A DNA stretch of 64,000 nt, taken from NCBI GenBank assembly GCA_031253985.1, contig JAIRVH010000185.1:124001-188000 (forward strand). Direction: 5' to 3'. The DNA is from Sphingobacterium sp. Lineage in GTDB: Bacteria > Bacteroidota > Bacteroidia > Sphingobacteriales > Sphingobacteriaceae. The notes below the pieces were generated by a model that had not been told where the DNA came from, did no database searches, and was given only the letters and a program-made list of their open reading frames with translations. Shown here one piece after another: positions 48,710 to 60,000 of this stretch (its first letter is position 1; the number at the start of each line of letters is the position of its first letter). The position numbers and the translations under genes were made by a program.

Positions 48710-49858
48710 CTACGCGCTGTTAAAGCCATTGGATGCCGAAATACTAATTGATCCATTTGGCATCTCGTTGCCGGATATCAGAATTGACTCTTCCTGTCCG
48801 GTAACACCGCTCTGCCGCCAATAACCGATTCCACCGTACATGCCCCCGACAAGTGAATCCATATAAATCTTGTTATCTGTGACCTGAACATTTTTTAGAT
48901 ACTGATACGCAGAAGGTTCTATATAGATATAAAGCAAGATCCCCGAGTTATGGAATTCATTGTTGAGAATGGACAGGTTCTGGCCATTTCTAGCTTTGAT
49001 AGCACCTCCACTTCCATTCGCTGGCCAGCCCTTGATCACATTGTTCTGTATGGTCAAACCATTAAAACTATGAGCATAAATACCGTGATCGGTATTGGCA
49101 TCCTCATTATTGAAAGAAACATTGCGTAAAATGGTATTTCCACTGATCAGACTATTGCTTTGAGAATTATCATTTATCGCTGTAATAAAGTATCCCGTTG
49201 ATCCGCCATTTCCAAAAGTATTATTCGTAATTTTTGTATTTGTACTGCCCGATCCATTCCAAACTCCTCTTCCGCTGTTTCCTTGTCTTCTGGAAAAGAC
49301 ACAGTTTGAAACGGTGGCTTTATCCGTGCCGATCAGGCGAATGTAAGCATCATGCAGATCATTCGATTTGTTACTGCCTGCTTTCTTAATGCCATAGTCA
49401 AAAATACACCATTTAAAAGTTACGTCAGACGCATTATTGATGTAAAAAGTCAGATTCCAAAATGTAATGCCCGAGAATGTACAGCCAGCAACATTGGCCG
49501 CACTGAAGGTCTGCCGAAGTAGCTGACTGTCCGATGCCCGGGCATCAAATATGGGGTTTGTATTTCCGCTTTTCATCAGCGTAATACCGGGCTTCATTAG
49601 CAGGGCACCATCAATAAGATAAGTCCCAGCTTCCACCCATACGGTATCACCGGCATTTGCCTGTGCGATTACCGCATTGATTTCTGCCAATGTCATCCCG
49701 GCAGAAATTGCAGCTAAGCCAGACAAGCGGGCTGTTGTTGCCGAATTACCGGTTAACGAAGTCTTGCCTGCTATTGCCGGATCGAGCTCTTCCAGCGGAC
49801 CGGAACAAGAATGCAGCAGACAACCGATTGCAGCAAAATTTAATATGGTCTTTTTCAT
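48710..49858 (-). CDS. Beta-helix lipoprotein, possible polysaccharide lyase
   Basis: A 382-residue lipoprotein (lipobox LLHSC, Cys near residue 18). After about 55 residues comes the start typical of beta-helix polysaccharide lyases: EINAVIAQANAGDTVWVEAG. A right-handed parallel beta helix then follows with repeated NN turns (TKITNNTFGNGGSTGYFITA; GLTIQNNVIKGWP; GAIKARNGQNLSILNNEF). The layout recalls PL6-type enzymes such as chondroitinase B and alginate lyase, but I cannot confirm their catalytic Lys/Arg pair. With the GH88 hydrolase beside it, a lyase making 4,5-unsaturated uronic acid ends is a good fit. Last gene of the PUL. Confidence 0.65.
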   Translation of the reverse strand: MKKTILNFAAIGCLLHSCSGPLEELDPAIAGKTSLTGNSATTARLSGLAAISAGMTLAEINAVIAQANAGDTVWVEAGTYLIDGALLMKPGITLMKSGNTNPIFDARASDSQLLRQTFSAANVAGCTFSGITFWNLTFYINNASDVTFKWCIFDYGIKKAGSNKSNDLHDAYIRLIGTDKATVSNCVFSRRQGNSGRGVWNGSGSTNTKITNNTFGNGGSTGYFITAINDNSQSNSLISGNTILRNVSFNNEDANTDHGIYAHSFNGLTIQNNVIKGWPANGSGGAIKARNGQNLSILNNEFHNSGILLYIYIEPSAYQYLKNVQVTDNKIYMDSLVGGMYGGIGYWRQSGVTGQEESILISGNEMPNGSISISASNGFNSA

Positions 49859-49869
49859 CTGTCTATTAT

Positions 49870-51147
49870 TTAGTTGTAAATATCAGTTCTTAATTTTTTG
49901 TACCGTAGCAATGCTTCTAAAAAGTAGTAATCTGCATAGATGAGCGGCACATCTATTTCACTTTTATGTGGAAAGCTTCCTGTTGAGTGCTTAAGGAGGA
50001 AGCCTCCATTGGTCCCTTTTTCAGCGAGATATTCATTGGATGAAAGCGATTTTAGCGTGCTTTCGGCAAACTCATAATAACGTTTGCCATCTGCACCAGC
50101 AGTGTAGGTAGACAATTCGAGCAGGGCTGAACTAACCAGTGCTGCCGCAGAAGCATCCCGCGGTATATAGTGCAGCTTTCGGTTTGCATAATCTACATCC
50201 GGTTTGTATCCTTCCTGACCAGCATTAAAGTCCCAGTAGGGAACCTTATCCTTTGGCAGGTTGGGATGATTGATATAAAAATCTGCCGCTTTTTTAGCTG
50301 CTTCCAGATATTTACTGTCCTTGGTCTCGCGGTAGAGCAGCGTATAGCCATAGACTGCCCAGCCCTGCCCTCTAGACCAGGTTGAATTGTCTGCATAGCC
50401 CTGATTGGTCTGCTGATGCAAGACCGCTCCCGTATTGGGATCATAGTCCACCACATGGTAGGTGCTGTAATCGGGTCTGAAATGATTCTTCAGGGTATGG
50501 TCGGCATGACTGATTGCGGCATTTTTGTATTTGGGGTCTCCAGTTAATGTTGATGCAAAAAACAACAGCTCCAGGTTCATCATATTATCGATGATCACCG
50601 GATATTTCCATACCGTTTTTCCGTCCCAGGATGCTTTTTCATTCCAGGATTTGATCAGTCCAACCTTCGGATCAAAGCGCTTCAGGGCAGACTCTGCTGA
50701 ATGTACGAGGAGTTGTTGGTATTTTTTGATCTTTGTAGAATCGTCCTCCAGTCGCAAAGCGTTGCCATACGAACAGTACATCACAAAACCAATGTCATGA
50801 TGTTGGGTCAGATCCTTCGCCTTTTCCAGTTTTTCGGTCCATGCTGTGGCCTGAGCTTTGACATCGGGATCCTTTGTATACTCGTAAATATACCAAAGCC
50901 CGCCCGGGAAAAAGCCACCTGTCCAATCCCATTCATCAGTTCCCACGACATGGCCTGTTGTATCTAGCGTCCGAGGAAAGTTGCTGTTATCAACGAGCAG
51001 GCCATATTGCGCTCTGGCTCGCGTAAAGCCGGCAGCCACAAAATCGGAACTGTTCTGCTTGCTGTGCTGCTGCGCATAGGAAAAGAGGTTTGTCAAAAGA
51101 AATAAGAATGTCATTTTAAGTCCAAAAGAATAATGTGTCTGCTTCAT
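49870..51147 (-). CDS. GH88 unsaturated glucuronyl hydrolase
   Basis: About 425 residues from the ATG at 51147 (MKQTHYSFGLKMTFLFLL, a signal peptide); the longer frame to 51234 overlaps the upstream gene. GH88 motifs are clear: DEWDWTGGFFPGGLWYIYE, HHDIGFVMYCSYGNALRL with one catalytic Asp, YPVIIDNMMNLELLFFAS with the other, and NSTWSRGQGWAVYGYTLLYR. The enzyme hydrates the 4,5 double bond of unsaturated glucuronyl residues at oligosaccharide ends and so releases the sugar, following the work of a polysaccharide lyase. Periplasmic. It lies between the beta-helix lipoprotein and DUF5017 genes. Confidence 0.92.
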   Translation of the reverse strand: MKQTHYSFGLKMTFLFLLTNLFSYAQQHSKQNSSDFVAAGFTRARAQYGLLVDNSNFPRTLDTTGHVVGTDEWDWTGGFFPGGLWYIYEYTKDPDVKAQATAWTEKLEKAKDLTQHHDIGFVMYCSYGNALRLEDDSTKIKKYQQLLVHSAESALKRFDPKVGLIKSWNEKASWDGKTVWKYPVIIDNMMNLELLFFASTLTGDPKYKNAAISHADHTLKNHFRPDYSTYHVVDYDPNTGAVLHQQTNQGYADNSTWSRGQGWAVYGYTLLYRETKDSKYLEAAKKAADFYINHPNLPKDKVPYWDFNAGQEGYKPDVDYANRKLHYIPRDASAAALVSSALLELSTYTAGADGKRYYEFAESTLKSLSSNEYLAEKGTNGGFLLKHSTGSFPHKSEIDVPLIYADYYFLEALLRYKKLRTDIYN

Positions 51148-51230
51148 AAGATTGTATTTACTGCTCTGTTGATTCTTGTATATTATATTTTTCGGGGAAT
51201 GTCGGATTATTTTTTCCGCATGCACCGATT

Positions 51231-52157
51231 TCATTCCGCCACTTTCAGTTCGACTGTTTTGACTACTAGAGACTCTCCATACACATTGCTATTACTGCCA
51301 ACGAAAGTAACTTCATAAGTCCCGGGAGCTGTGAAAGTGTAAGCATAGGTATCCATACGGGTGCTCATATTTTTGAGCGCTAATCCTTTGTCCGGTGTCA
51401 CACTGGTTAGATCCAGCGGTTTTGAGATAGCCCACACCTGATTGGAGCCTATTGTTGCTCCGCCCCCCTGAAAGCGTAAGCCCGCGCTACTTAATAACCA
51501 GGAGACAGGAGAATTTTCCAGACCGATTGAGGTCCAGGCTGCACCTTGCAGATTTGCTATCGGCAAGGTAATTCCCTCTGTTGTTTCCGTATTTAGGCTG
51601 AACTGGTTGATCCACCAACGGGGCTGTGTCGATCCGGTATTCCCGGAGTATTTAAAAGCAAAATAAACCATGGCATCCGCATTCAGATTCAAACCCGACG
51701 CACTTAATTTGGACAGATCAACTTGTCCCGAGGATACGTAGGTAGCGTCATTGGCCTGGATGCCAGATAACTTAAATGCGGCGGTAATATCCACCCAGTC
51801 GCTCTCCTTGATCGCATCAGGCTGATAAACTCCTGCAAATTGCTGCGATACAAGTAGGCGGAGAGAATTGGGCTGTTGCGCATCTGTACCATAACGACGG
51901 TTGCTCGAAAACTCGAGTGTCACAGCCTGTGGAATAGCTTTGGTCCGCTCGCGGTAAACGTACTTATGGCCTTCTTCACCAGAGAAGAACGTCAGCTGGT
52001 CGGGATTGCCACTGATATGGAACAACACTTGCTCACCAACTTTATAGCTATTTTTATCCGTATGGATTTTTAAGTTCAAGGGGATGGCCTCTTTTTTCTC
52101 GCATGACTGTAGGATCAGCAGTACGAGAAGCGATGTTATATAAATATATCTTTTCAT
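51231..52157 (-). CDS. DUF5017-like surface lipoprotein of the PUL
   Basis: About 308 residues from the ATG at 52157, with signal peptide and lipobox LLILQSC. A N-terminal beta domain (SYKVGEQVLFHISGNPDQLT, then FFSGEEGHKYVYRER) is followed by a jelly-roll-like part with FAFKYSGNTGSTQPRWWINQ and a C-terminal Ig-like domain (YAYTFTAPGTYEVTFVGSN). DUF5017 proteins occur next to SusD and probably bind substrate at the surface like SusE/SusF. Its start is 24 bases after the SusD stop codon. The assignment is from memory of the family. Confidence 0.75.
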   Translation of the reverse strand: MKRYIYITSLLVLLILQSCEKKEAIPLNLKIHTDKNSYKVGEQVLFHISGNPDQLTFFSGEEGHKYVYRERTKAIPQAVTLEFSSNRRYGTDAQQPNSLRLLVSQQFAGVYQPDAIKESDWVDITAAFKLSGIQANDATYVSSGQVDLSKLSASGLNLNADAMVYFAFKYSGNTGSTQPRWWINQFSLNTETTEGITLPIANLQGAAWTSIGLENSPVSWLLSSAGLRFQGGGATIGSNQVWAISKPLDLTSVTPDKGLALKNMSTRMDTYAYTFTAPGTYEVTFVGSNSNVYGESLVVKTVELKVAE

Positions 52158-52180
52158 AATTTTCACATTATTAGCTGGTG

Positions 52181-53758
52181 TTACCATGCTGGATTTTGTG
52201 TCATCAGGTTATTCAGGGATAGTTCGTTGATTGGAATAGGGAAATACGTATCGCGATCACTGACATTATTGAAAGCCAATGCCATGTACCGATAATCGGC
52301 CGGCGCCAACTGGTTATACTGTTGGGCAACCAGTTTCATTTCGGCAATGAAAGTACCATAACGTACGAGATCAAATTTCCGCAACCCTTCGTAGCATAAT
52401 TCCCGAAAGCGTTCCTCCCGTATAGCTATTCGCATTTCGCTTTCATTGGTTAGCTCATTATTCCGGTTTGAAGCATTTGCACGGTCACGTACTTCCTGAA
52501 GTGCATTTTTGGCACGAACCGTGGGGCCATTCACTTCATTTTCGGCTTCAGCAAACATCAACAGGACATCAGCATAACGTAATAGCGGAAAATTAATTGG
52601 TGTATAATTCCTGTTTTTAGGCTTTAAGGTCTCGTAATCTCTTCTAAATTTGGCGGCATGCCTACGCTCAATTTCCGTTGCCGTATAGAATACGGAGTCT
52701 GTGATCAAGTTGTTGGCATGGTTGTACCGATAACTGGCGATATTCCAGTCCCGGCGTTTGTCCGTGGGTTCGTAAGATTCAAAGAGCTTGCGCGTGGCAG
52801 CCAACAGACCATAGCTAAAGCCTTTGGCCTCATCGCTGGTCTGTATGCCACTTTGATTGCCAATGCGCCCAGCCTCAAAATCACCACTACGATTGCCGTA
52901 GAATTCTACCTCCCAGATGGATTCGCTGATATTATACCGGTCTGCCGCCATATCTGTAAAGATCTTTTTGTAATCTGCGACAAGGCTATGTTTATAATCT
53001 CCCCCTTGTGGAAAGACCAGTTTGCTTGACCATTCCAATGCTTTTTGATACTTGGATGCGTCATTGAGCGGAGCTCCGGCCATTTTTAAGTATACCCGGG
53101 CCAAGATGCCCCGGACGGCAGATTTTGTAACGCGGCCAGCATGACCATACGCCTGAATGTCCTTGACCATGGAATCCGCTGCTTCCATCTCCTGCACAAT
53201 AAAATTATAAACTTCCGCCTGTGGCGTACGTGCGATATTGACATCACTTACCGAACTTGTAGGCGCTGTTTTCAAAGGAACGTCCCCCCAGTTGCTGACC
53301 AGAATAAAATAGTAATAGGCCCGCAAAAACCTGACTTCACCTATCACAGCTTGTTTATCAGAAGCAGCCATCTGTACGGCCTCAATTTTGCTCAGAAAAA
53401 AATTGGCACGCTCTATTCCTTCATATAGAAATCGCCAGATATCATTGATTTTTGGATTAGAAGCGTCGTAACTATAGATTTCTGGTCCAGCAAGATAAGA
53501 TGAGCGAAAATAGGCCCCCTCATCACCCAGGGTCAGGTAGCTCGAATAGGTTGATCCGTAAAAGTCTTCCCTGCCGAGAATATCGTAAACGCCAACAAGT
53601 CCGGTCATCACCTCCTTTTCATTCTGATAATAGTTTTCCTTGACCACATCAAAGGGCTGCTTGTCCAAAAATTTAGAACATCCCGAGAAAACTGAAGTCG
53701 AAGCCAATAAATATAAGAGGCCTAATTTTTTATATTTTTTTGTTAATGCTATTTTCAT
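52181..53758 (-). CDS. SusD/RagB-family lipoprotein of the PUL
   Basis: A 525-residue lipoprotein from the ATG at 53758, 5 bases from the SusC stop. Lipobox FSGC near residue 27, then SKFLDKQPFDVVKENYYQNE, typical of SusD. Further hallmarks are VIGEVRFLRAYYYFILVSNW, FPLLRYADVLLMFAEAENEV and AIREERFRELCYEGLRKFDL. It forms the surface lid of the SusC transporter and binds the glycan. Cotranscribed with SusC, DUF5017, GH88 and the beta-helix lipoprotein. Confidence 0.95.
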   Translation of the reverse strand: MKIALTKKYKKLGLLYLLASTSVFSGCSKFLDKQPFDVVKENYYQNEKEVMTGLVGVYDILGREDFYGSTYSSYLTLGDEGAYFRSSYLAGPEIYSYDASNPKINDIWRFLYEGIERANFFLSKIEAVQMAASDKQAVIGEVRFLRAYYYFILVSNWGDVPLKTAPTSSVSDVNIARTPQAEVYNFIVQEMEAADSMVKDIQAYGHAGRVTKSAVRGILARVYLKMAGAPLNDASKYQKALEWSSKLVFPQGGDYKHSLVADYKKIFTDMAADRYNISESIWEVEFYGNRSGDFEAGRIGNQSGIQTSDEAKGFSYGLLAATRKLFESYEPTDKRRDWNIASYRYNHANNLITDSVFYTATEIERRHAAKFRRDYETLKPKNRNYTPINFPLLRYADVLLMFAEAENEVNGPTVRAKNALQEVRDRANASNRNNELTNESEMRIAIREERFRELCYEGLRKFDLVRYGTFIAEMKLVAQQYNQLAPADYRYMALAFNNVSDRDTYFPIPINELSLNNLMTQNPAW

Positions 53759-53762
53759 AAGA

Positions 53763-56700
53763 TTACAGATTAAGGTTGATACCAAATACAAAGGTCTTGG
53801 GTCTTGGGTAAGATGAATAGTCAAAGCCGGGCGTCAGCGCCGAGTAGTACACAGCAACCTCGGGATCATATCCTGAGTAATTGGTGAGCGTCCATATATT
53901 CTGTACGGAGCCATAGATACGCAGACTTTTGATTTTCCACTTGTCTAAGAGCCCTTTATCAAAAGTGTAACCTATAGATCCTGTTTTCAGACGCAGGTAT
54001 GAGCCGTCTTCGATAATGCGGGTCGAATAGACATTAGGCCCTTGCCCCCCCACACGAGGCATAGTAGAAGAAGTGTTTTCCGGTGTCCATCGGTCCGCAT
54101 AGCTCGCAAATTGATTGAGATGTGCTTTACTGCCATTTTCAAACAACAGCCTATTGGCATTGACAATATCGTTTCCATAAGACCACTGGAAAAATAAGTG
54201 GAGATCAAAATTCTTGTATTTAAAGGTATTCGCAAATCCCCCCTGATGAATGGGATATCCACGTCCGATCACTGTTCTGTCAAGATTATCCACCACCAGA
54301 TCCCCATTGAGATCCTTATACTTCACGTCGCCGGGGCGAATCGAGCTACGTGTATTGCCATTGGTCGCCACCGTCTGTTTTAAGAGGTAACTGCCGTTGG
54401 GCTGTTGGTCAAAGTCTTCATATTGATAGACACCATCCCAGAGGTATCCATACATCTGTCCGAGCGGCTGATTGATTTTGGCAATATACAAGGGCGTAGT
54501 TCTGTAATCCTGATCCCAGGCCAGTGCTGTCGTTAAGCTTTCTTGATTTTCGGTAAGTTCAACCACTTTATTTCGGTTAAAGGAAATGTTGAAGGAACTA
54601 TTCCAGCTAAAATTGGCTTTTTGGATAATATCTCCGGATAAGGTCAATTCAATCCCCTTGTTGCTGGTTTCTCCAATATTTTTAAAGGCATTGCTATAGC
54701 CCGTGGTGGAGGGTAATGCTGCATAGAGCAGGAGATCGTAGGTGCGCTTGTGGTAATAATCCGCCGTCAGCATCAACCTGTTTTTAAAAAGCCCCAGATC
54801 GATGCCGGCATTGCGCTGCGCCGTGCTTTCCCAGCGCAGATCCGGTGTTCCGATACCAAGGTACATCCCTTGTAAAAGCTCATTTCCCCAGGAGTAGTAA
54901 CCGTTGGTGCTGACATTGGTATTTTCAAAGTACACAGGCGAAAAAGAAGCATATTCACTCACCCTGTTATTTCCTGTAATTCCATAACCCAGTCTCAGTT
55001 TCGCATCCGAGAAAAGTTGCTGATTTTTCATAAAGGGTTCATTGATCAGTCGCCAAGCAAATGCAGCAGAGGGAAAGTACCCATATCTGTTATTGCCAAC
55101 GAACTTGGATGATCCATCTGCCCGAAACGACGCAGTCAGGAGGTAGCGGTTTTTGTAATTATAGTTAACACGGCCAAGATACGAGAGCATGGACCATTCT
55201 GATTGCAGGGAGGTGACAGGCTGAGGCACCCCTTCACTCAGGCCGGCCAGTCCTTTGATCTCGTTGGGAAGGTGAATAGCTGAAAAGCCATACCTATGGT
55301 ACTTGTTTCCCTGAAAAGTGATCCCAACAACCGCGTTCAGGGAATGGTCTTTAAATTTTTTGTTGTAGGTCAACAGGTTTTCATTGAGCCAAGTATTGCT
55401 CTGCGTGTACAGAATCGAACCGTTCACGCCATTTGTGCTTCCGGCGAAACCGTACCGGGTACGTGAATTGTTGTATGTGTCCAGCCGTGTATCCGAATTG
55501 TTAATACCGCCATTAATCCGCAGTTTTAGCGCCGGCGAGAACGCATATTCGGCATAACCGTTCACGATAAGCCGGTTGTTATAGTTTTTGCGGAGCTCAT
55601 TCTGAGCTGAAAGTATGGGGTTGAACCGATAGTCGTTAGTGGGATTAGCGAGATCGTCTGTTGGATCATTCAAAAGGTCTTCATCGGCAAAAGCAATGGG
55701 ACGGTAGCCCCATACGCTGTACATCAGGTAGTTCATGGCGGAGAATGCCGATTCAGGAGCCGCGGGATTGCTGCCATCAGTAAGTGTGCCGGTATACAGG
55801 GCATTGATACCGACTTTTAGTTTCTGAAAACTTTGATCGAGCGTGATCTTCCCTTGTTTGCGGTCAAATCCCGAATTAATGATAATACCCTGCTGACCAA
55901 AGATATTACCCGAAACGGAATATTTTGTGTTGCTGTTGCCGCCCATCACCGAGAGGCTGTGGTTGTGCATCACCCCATCTCTAAAAATATGCTGCTGCCA
56001 GTCGTTGCTCGGTACAGACCTATAGTCTTCTAATGTCTTGCCATCGTTAAAATAAGTGAGCTGCGAGCCGACAGGATCGCGTTCCGCCTGCAAACGGACA
56101 AATTCATAGCCATTCATCAGCTCCATGCTATTGATGATCTGCTGCGATCCTATATAGCCACTATAACTGATCTGTGGAGCTCCTGCTTCGCCCTTTTTTG
56201 TCGTGATCAAAATAACACCGTTTGCACCACGTGCACCATATATCGCAGTGGCAGATGCATCTTTCAGCACTTCGATCGAAGCGATTTCATCCGGATTAAG
56301 GACATTACTGTTCGCATTTTCTATTGGAAAACCATCGATGACATACAGGGGTGAATTATCCTGTGTCAGAGAATTGGCTCCACGGATCACAATGTTCATC
56401 TCACTGCCCGGTTTCCCGCTTTCTGATGTGACCTGTACACCGGCTACACGACCGGCCAATGCTTCCAGTGCAGAACCAACGGGAGCCTTCTTGATATCCT
56501 GCATATTGACTGATCCCACCGAACCTGTAAGATCTTTTCGTTGCACTTCACCGTACCCGATTACAACAACTTCATCTAAGGACTTATTGGTCTGTACGAG
56601 TTTTATCTGCAACACTTTAGCGTCTTTTACAGTAACTTCTTGTTCATCATAACCGATAAATCTAAAGATAAGGACAGCTGAAGTGTTCGTGACCTGAAAA

Positions 56701-56891
56701 GAGAAGCGACCATTAAGGTCCGTAGTTCCTTTTGTACCGGAGCCTTTTTGCAAAATACTTACACCTGGCAATGGCTTTCCCGTAGCTATATCGGTTACTG
56801 TTCCACTGATCTGCTGATTTTGTGCGTAGAGCTGCGGAACTTGGAACAGACAGGTCGCTCCCAATACGATTGTTTTTAGATTCGGTATCAT
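53763..56891 (-). CDS. SusC/RagA TonB-dependent transporter of the PUL
   Basis: A 1042-residue protein. Signal peptide (IVLGATCLFQVPQLYAQ), carboxypeptidase-like domain from about 28 (ISGTVTDIATGKPLPGVSIL), plug with NIVIRGANSLTQDNSPLYVI, DEIASIEVLKDASATAIYG and NGVILITTKKG, then a barrel ending FGINLNL. The TonB-box region reads LDEVVVIGYG. It imports oligosaccharides released at the surface. It is the first gene of the PUL operon, downstream of a 22-bp-spaced direct repeat that is probably the regulator's binding site. Confidence 0.95.
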   Translation of the reverse strand: MIPNLKTIVLGATCLFQVPQLYAQNQQISGTVTDIATGKPLPGVSILQKGSGTKGTTDLNGRFSFQVTNTSAVLIFRFIGYDEQEVTVKDAKVLQIKLVQTNKSLDEVVVIGYGEVQRKDLTGSVGSVNMQDIKKAPVGSALEALAGRVAGVQVTSESGKPGSEMNIVIRGANSLTQDNSPLYVIDGFPIENANSNVLNPDEIASIEVLKDASATAIYGARGANGVILITTKKGEAGAPQISYSGYIGSQQIINSMELMNGYEFVRLQAERDPVGSQLTYFNDGKTLEDYRSVPSNDWQQHIFRDGVMHNHSLSVMGGNSNTKYSVSGNIFGQQGIIINSGFDRKQGKITLDQSFQKLKVGINALYTGTLTDGSNPAAPESAFSAMNYLMYSVWGYRPIAFADEDLLNDPTDDLANPTNDYRFNPILSAQNELRKNYNNRLIVNGYAEYAFSPALKLRINGGINNSDTRLDTYNNSRTRYGFAGSTNGVNGSILYTQSNTWLNENLLTYNKKFKDHSLNAVVGITFQGNKYHRYGFSAIHLPNEIKGLAGLSEGVPQPVTSLQSEWSMLSYLGRVNYNYKNRYLLTASFRADGSSKFVGNNRYGYFPSAAFAWRLINEPFMKNQQLFSDAKLRLGYGITGNNRVSEYASFSPVYFENTNVSTNGYYSWGNELLQGMYLGIGTPDLRWESTAQRNAGIDLGLFKNRLMLTADYYHKRTYDLLLYAALPSTTGYSNAFKNIGETSNKGIELTLSGDIIQKANFSWNSSFNISFNRNKVVELTENQESLTTALAWDQDYRTTPLYIAKINQPLGQMYGYLWDGVYQYEDFDQQPNGSYLLKQTVATNGNTRSSIRPGDVKYKDLNGDLVVDNLDRTVIGRGYPIHQGGFANTFKYKNFDLHLFFQWSYGNDIVNANRLLFENGSKAHLNQFASYADRWTPENTSSTMPRVGGQGPNVYSTRIIEDGSYLRLKTGSIGYTFDKGLLDKWKIKSLRIYGSVQNIWTLTNYSGYDPEVAVYYSALTPGFDYSSYPRPKTFVFGINLNL

Positions 56892-57012
56892 ATTTTACAT
56901 TTAATAAATTGATTGGTTTTCGGGCAATCCAACATGAGGTAGTATTTGCCCGTAGCTTTTTTCTGTAGTAGAAAGAAGCTTGACAAATATTTGAATCTTT
57001 ATGGAAAATGCG

Positions 57013-57043
57013 GGGGTAAAAAATCGGAAATATAGGGGTAAAA
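57013..57043 (-). promoter_or_regulatory. Direct repeat, likely operator for the hybrid regulator
   Basis: GGGGTAAAA occurs at 57013-57021 and again at 57035-57043, a period of exactly 22 bp (two helical turns). On the minus strand this reads TTTTACCCC twice, pointing to susC, whose start lies about 120 bases downstream. AraC-type HTH domains of hybrid regulators bind such direct repeats. It also lies 5 bases from the stop codon of the regulator gene. Confidence 0.65.
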
Positions 57044-57047
57044 TCTC

Positions 57048-60000
57048 TTAGCGCAAGCTATTTTCTCTATATTGAGTGGGATTTACACCAAACTTCTTTT
57101 TAAACTCTTTACTGAAATACTTTCGATCGTTAAATCCTACGGCATAGGCTACAGATGCGACCTGATCAGACTGTATCAGGAGATTGGCAGCGACATTCAG
57201 ACGGATATCTTTAATCAATTCGGCAACACTGAGGCCTGTCAAGCTTTTCACTTTCTTCAACAGCGCACTTTGACTCTGTCCCATATTTTCTGCTAAAGTC
57301 GCAACTGAAAACTCAGTTTCGGCTAGATGTGCTTCGACCACCGTTCTTAACTTATCCAAATAAGCCGCAGCAGCATTGCTTATGTTTTCATCACGTTTCG
57401 ATAACAGCAAATAGCGTCGGTTACGTTCTTTAACCAATTCTAAGGCTGATATGGTGTTGAAAATCTGAAGATCTAAAACCTGTAAGTTGAATGGTTTAGT
57501 TACATAATTGATGATGCCACTTTGATAACCAATGATACTATCCTGCTCGTCTCCTTTGGCTGTCAGCATAATTACGGGGATGTGAGCTGTATCCGGATCG
57601 GCTTTGATGGATTTCACCAGCGTGTAGCCATCCATCTGGGGCATCGCGATATCTGTTATAATCATATCAGGCACATTATCGGCAATTGCCACAAGCGCCT
57701 CCTTTCCATTGGCAGCAGCACTTACGTTGTAACATGTCTGCAGATGGTTCAGTAGAAACGAACGGAGTTCATCATTATCTTCCACGATCAACAGCTGAAA
57801 ATCCCGGGCCGAGTCCGGAATGCAGGCCGCGGTACTGTCAGCCGTGCTTGTCTTCGAACTAATTTCCATCGGTATCCCCTGCTGCTGCCGGATACATGCC
57901 GGCAACAATATGGTAAATACGGTGCCCTCTTGTTGGCCTAACTGCAGCGCATTGTCAAGATAGAGATTTCCTTGATGCAGTTCTACGAGCTCTTTAGCGA
58001 AAGACAACCCGATTCCCCATCCCTCCTTCCCTTTTCCCGCATCAGCTTGGTAAAAGGTATCGAATATGCGCTCCCTGTCTTCCCTTTTTATACCCTGACC
58101 ATTATCCATCACATGGATAAATAGATCTTCGTTCCGCTGACGGATGACAAGTTGAACCGTTGGAGTATCCTCGCGCCGAAATTTAAAGGCATTGGAAAGC
58201 AGGTTGAGCAATACTTTTTCCAGCTGCTGGGGATCAGCCATAAAAGAACCTTCAAATTGATTGTCCAAGACATAGCCTATCCCCGATTCTTCAGCTATCA
58301 CAACAAAGGATTGATGTATATTCTCAAAATAACTTGTTGCGTCTATAACAACTTTATTCAAGGTCAATTTTTGGGCATCCATTTTATTGAAAGACAATAG
58401 TTCTTGCGTCAAATGTAGCAGCCGCTTAATATTACGCCTCACCTGTTGTAACTGCGCATTCACTTGATTGTCGAGCCTTTTATCCAGCAATATTTTCTCT
58501 ATCGGGGCATGGATTAAGGTCAGCGGGGTGCGGATTTCATGACTGATCTTGGTGAAGAAATCAAGCTTTGACTGCATCAGTGCAGCTTGATCCTGATGTA
58601 GTTTTTCCTCATAATATAACTTTGTTTTAAGCTGCTTTTTATCCAGGTTATAGCGGTAGAAAAAATAGACAACGCCCATCAGTAGCAATGTGTACACGGT
58701 ATAGGCCCAGATAGATTTATAAAAAGGCGGAGCAATGTTGAACACAACAGATTTGCTCACGTTACTCCATATTCCGTCATTATTGGCCGTCTTTAACTGA
58801 AGCGTGTATCGTCCGGGGGTCAGATTGGTATAAGTTATGGAAGGCTGATCGGTCAGATTCCATTCTTTTTCGAGTTCTTCAATTTTATAGGCATAGCTGT
58901 TTTTTTGCGGATTAATAAGATTGTCTGAACTAAAGTCGATCGTAAACGTATTTTGGTCATGTTTCAGTGCAATTTCCTTCGCCCGGTCCGGATTTAGATA
59001 GCCCAACACTTTGTCGACACTCGTCCTGGTCAGACCGTTGATAGAGAAGCCCGAGATCAACAACTTGGGCACCCCCTCATTTGACTGGTGATGAGACACA
59101 TCGAGACTGATCAAGCCTTTGTGCGAGCCGACGAGCAGCTGCCCATCCCGGCAAAAAATAGCATTTGGTAAGAATTCATTTGTTGGGAAACCATCCTGAA
59201 TATCCATATAGCGTTTTGCTCCCGTCAGCTTATTGTAAAACACGAGTCCATTATTTGTGGAAATAATAATTTCGTTGGCGTTGTTTTCGGCAATCCCCAA
59301 TACATGGTAATAGCTACGCTTTGGGAATAACTCCACCCTGTTTACCATTCCTGTTTTCGGATTATAGTTATAAAGCCCCTTTTCTTGCGTCCCAATCCAT
59401 ATCTGTGAAGTCCTATCTTCAAAAAGCGTGTTGATATAATAATCTTTCATAAGATCCTCAGAACGATAGATTCCTTGTTGTTCAGCACTATTGCGAAGTT
59501 GACCAAGCCCCTGAGCCGTTCCAATAAATAGACTACCGTTTCGGCTGGCTAAAATATGCTTGATATAATTATTGGCGGTATTTTTTGTAAAAGTGCTGGT
59601 AGGTTGAATAGCAGTCGTAAACTGACTATTGATCATTTGTAAGCCTTTGTTGCCGGTCCCGATCCAAATATTCCCGCGGCGATCCCGGTTAATGCTACTG
59701 ATGTAATTCTGGAGCAGCGTAACACCATTTTCGCCGGTAATATTGTAATAGCGAATATCTGAGGTATTTTGGCGGTTGATGCGGGCCAGCCCTGCGCCGA
59801 ACGTACCCACGTAAATATATTTATCATCTGTGAGCAGGCATTTGATCGTATTGGACCGAAGCTCTATTTTCCGATATACATCACTACCCTTTTTGCGAAC
59901 GTTCAACCCGTCCCGTTCTGTTCCCACCCAAGTATTTTCATCATCGTCAACAGCAATGGCGCTGACCAGATTTCCGCTCAGATGTTTGAAATTGCCGTCT

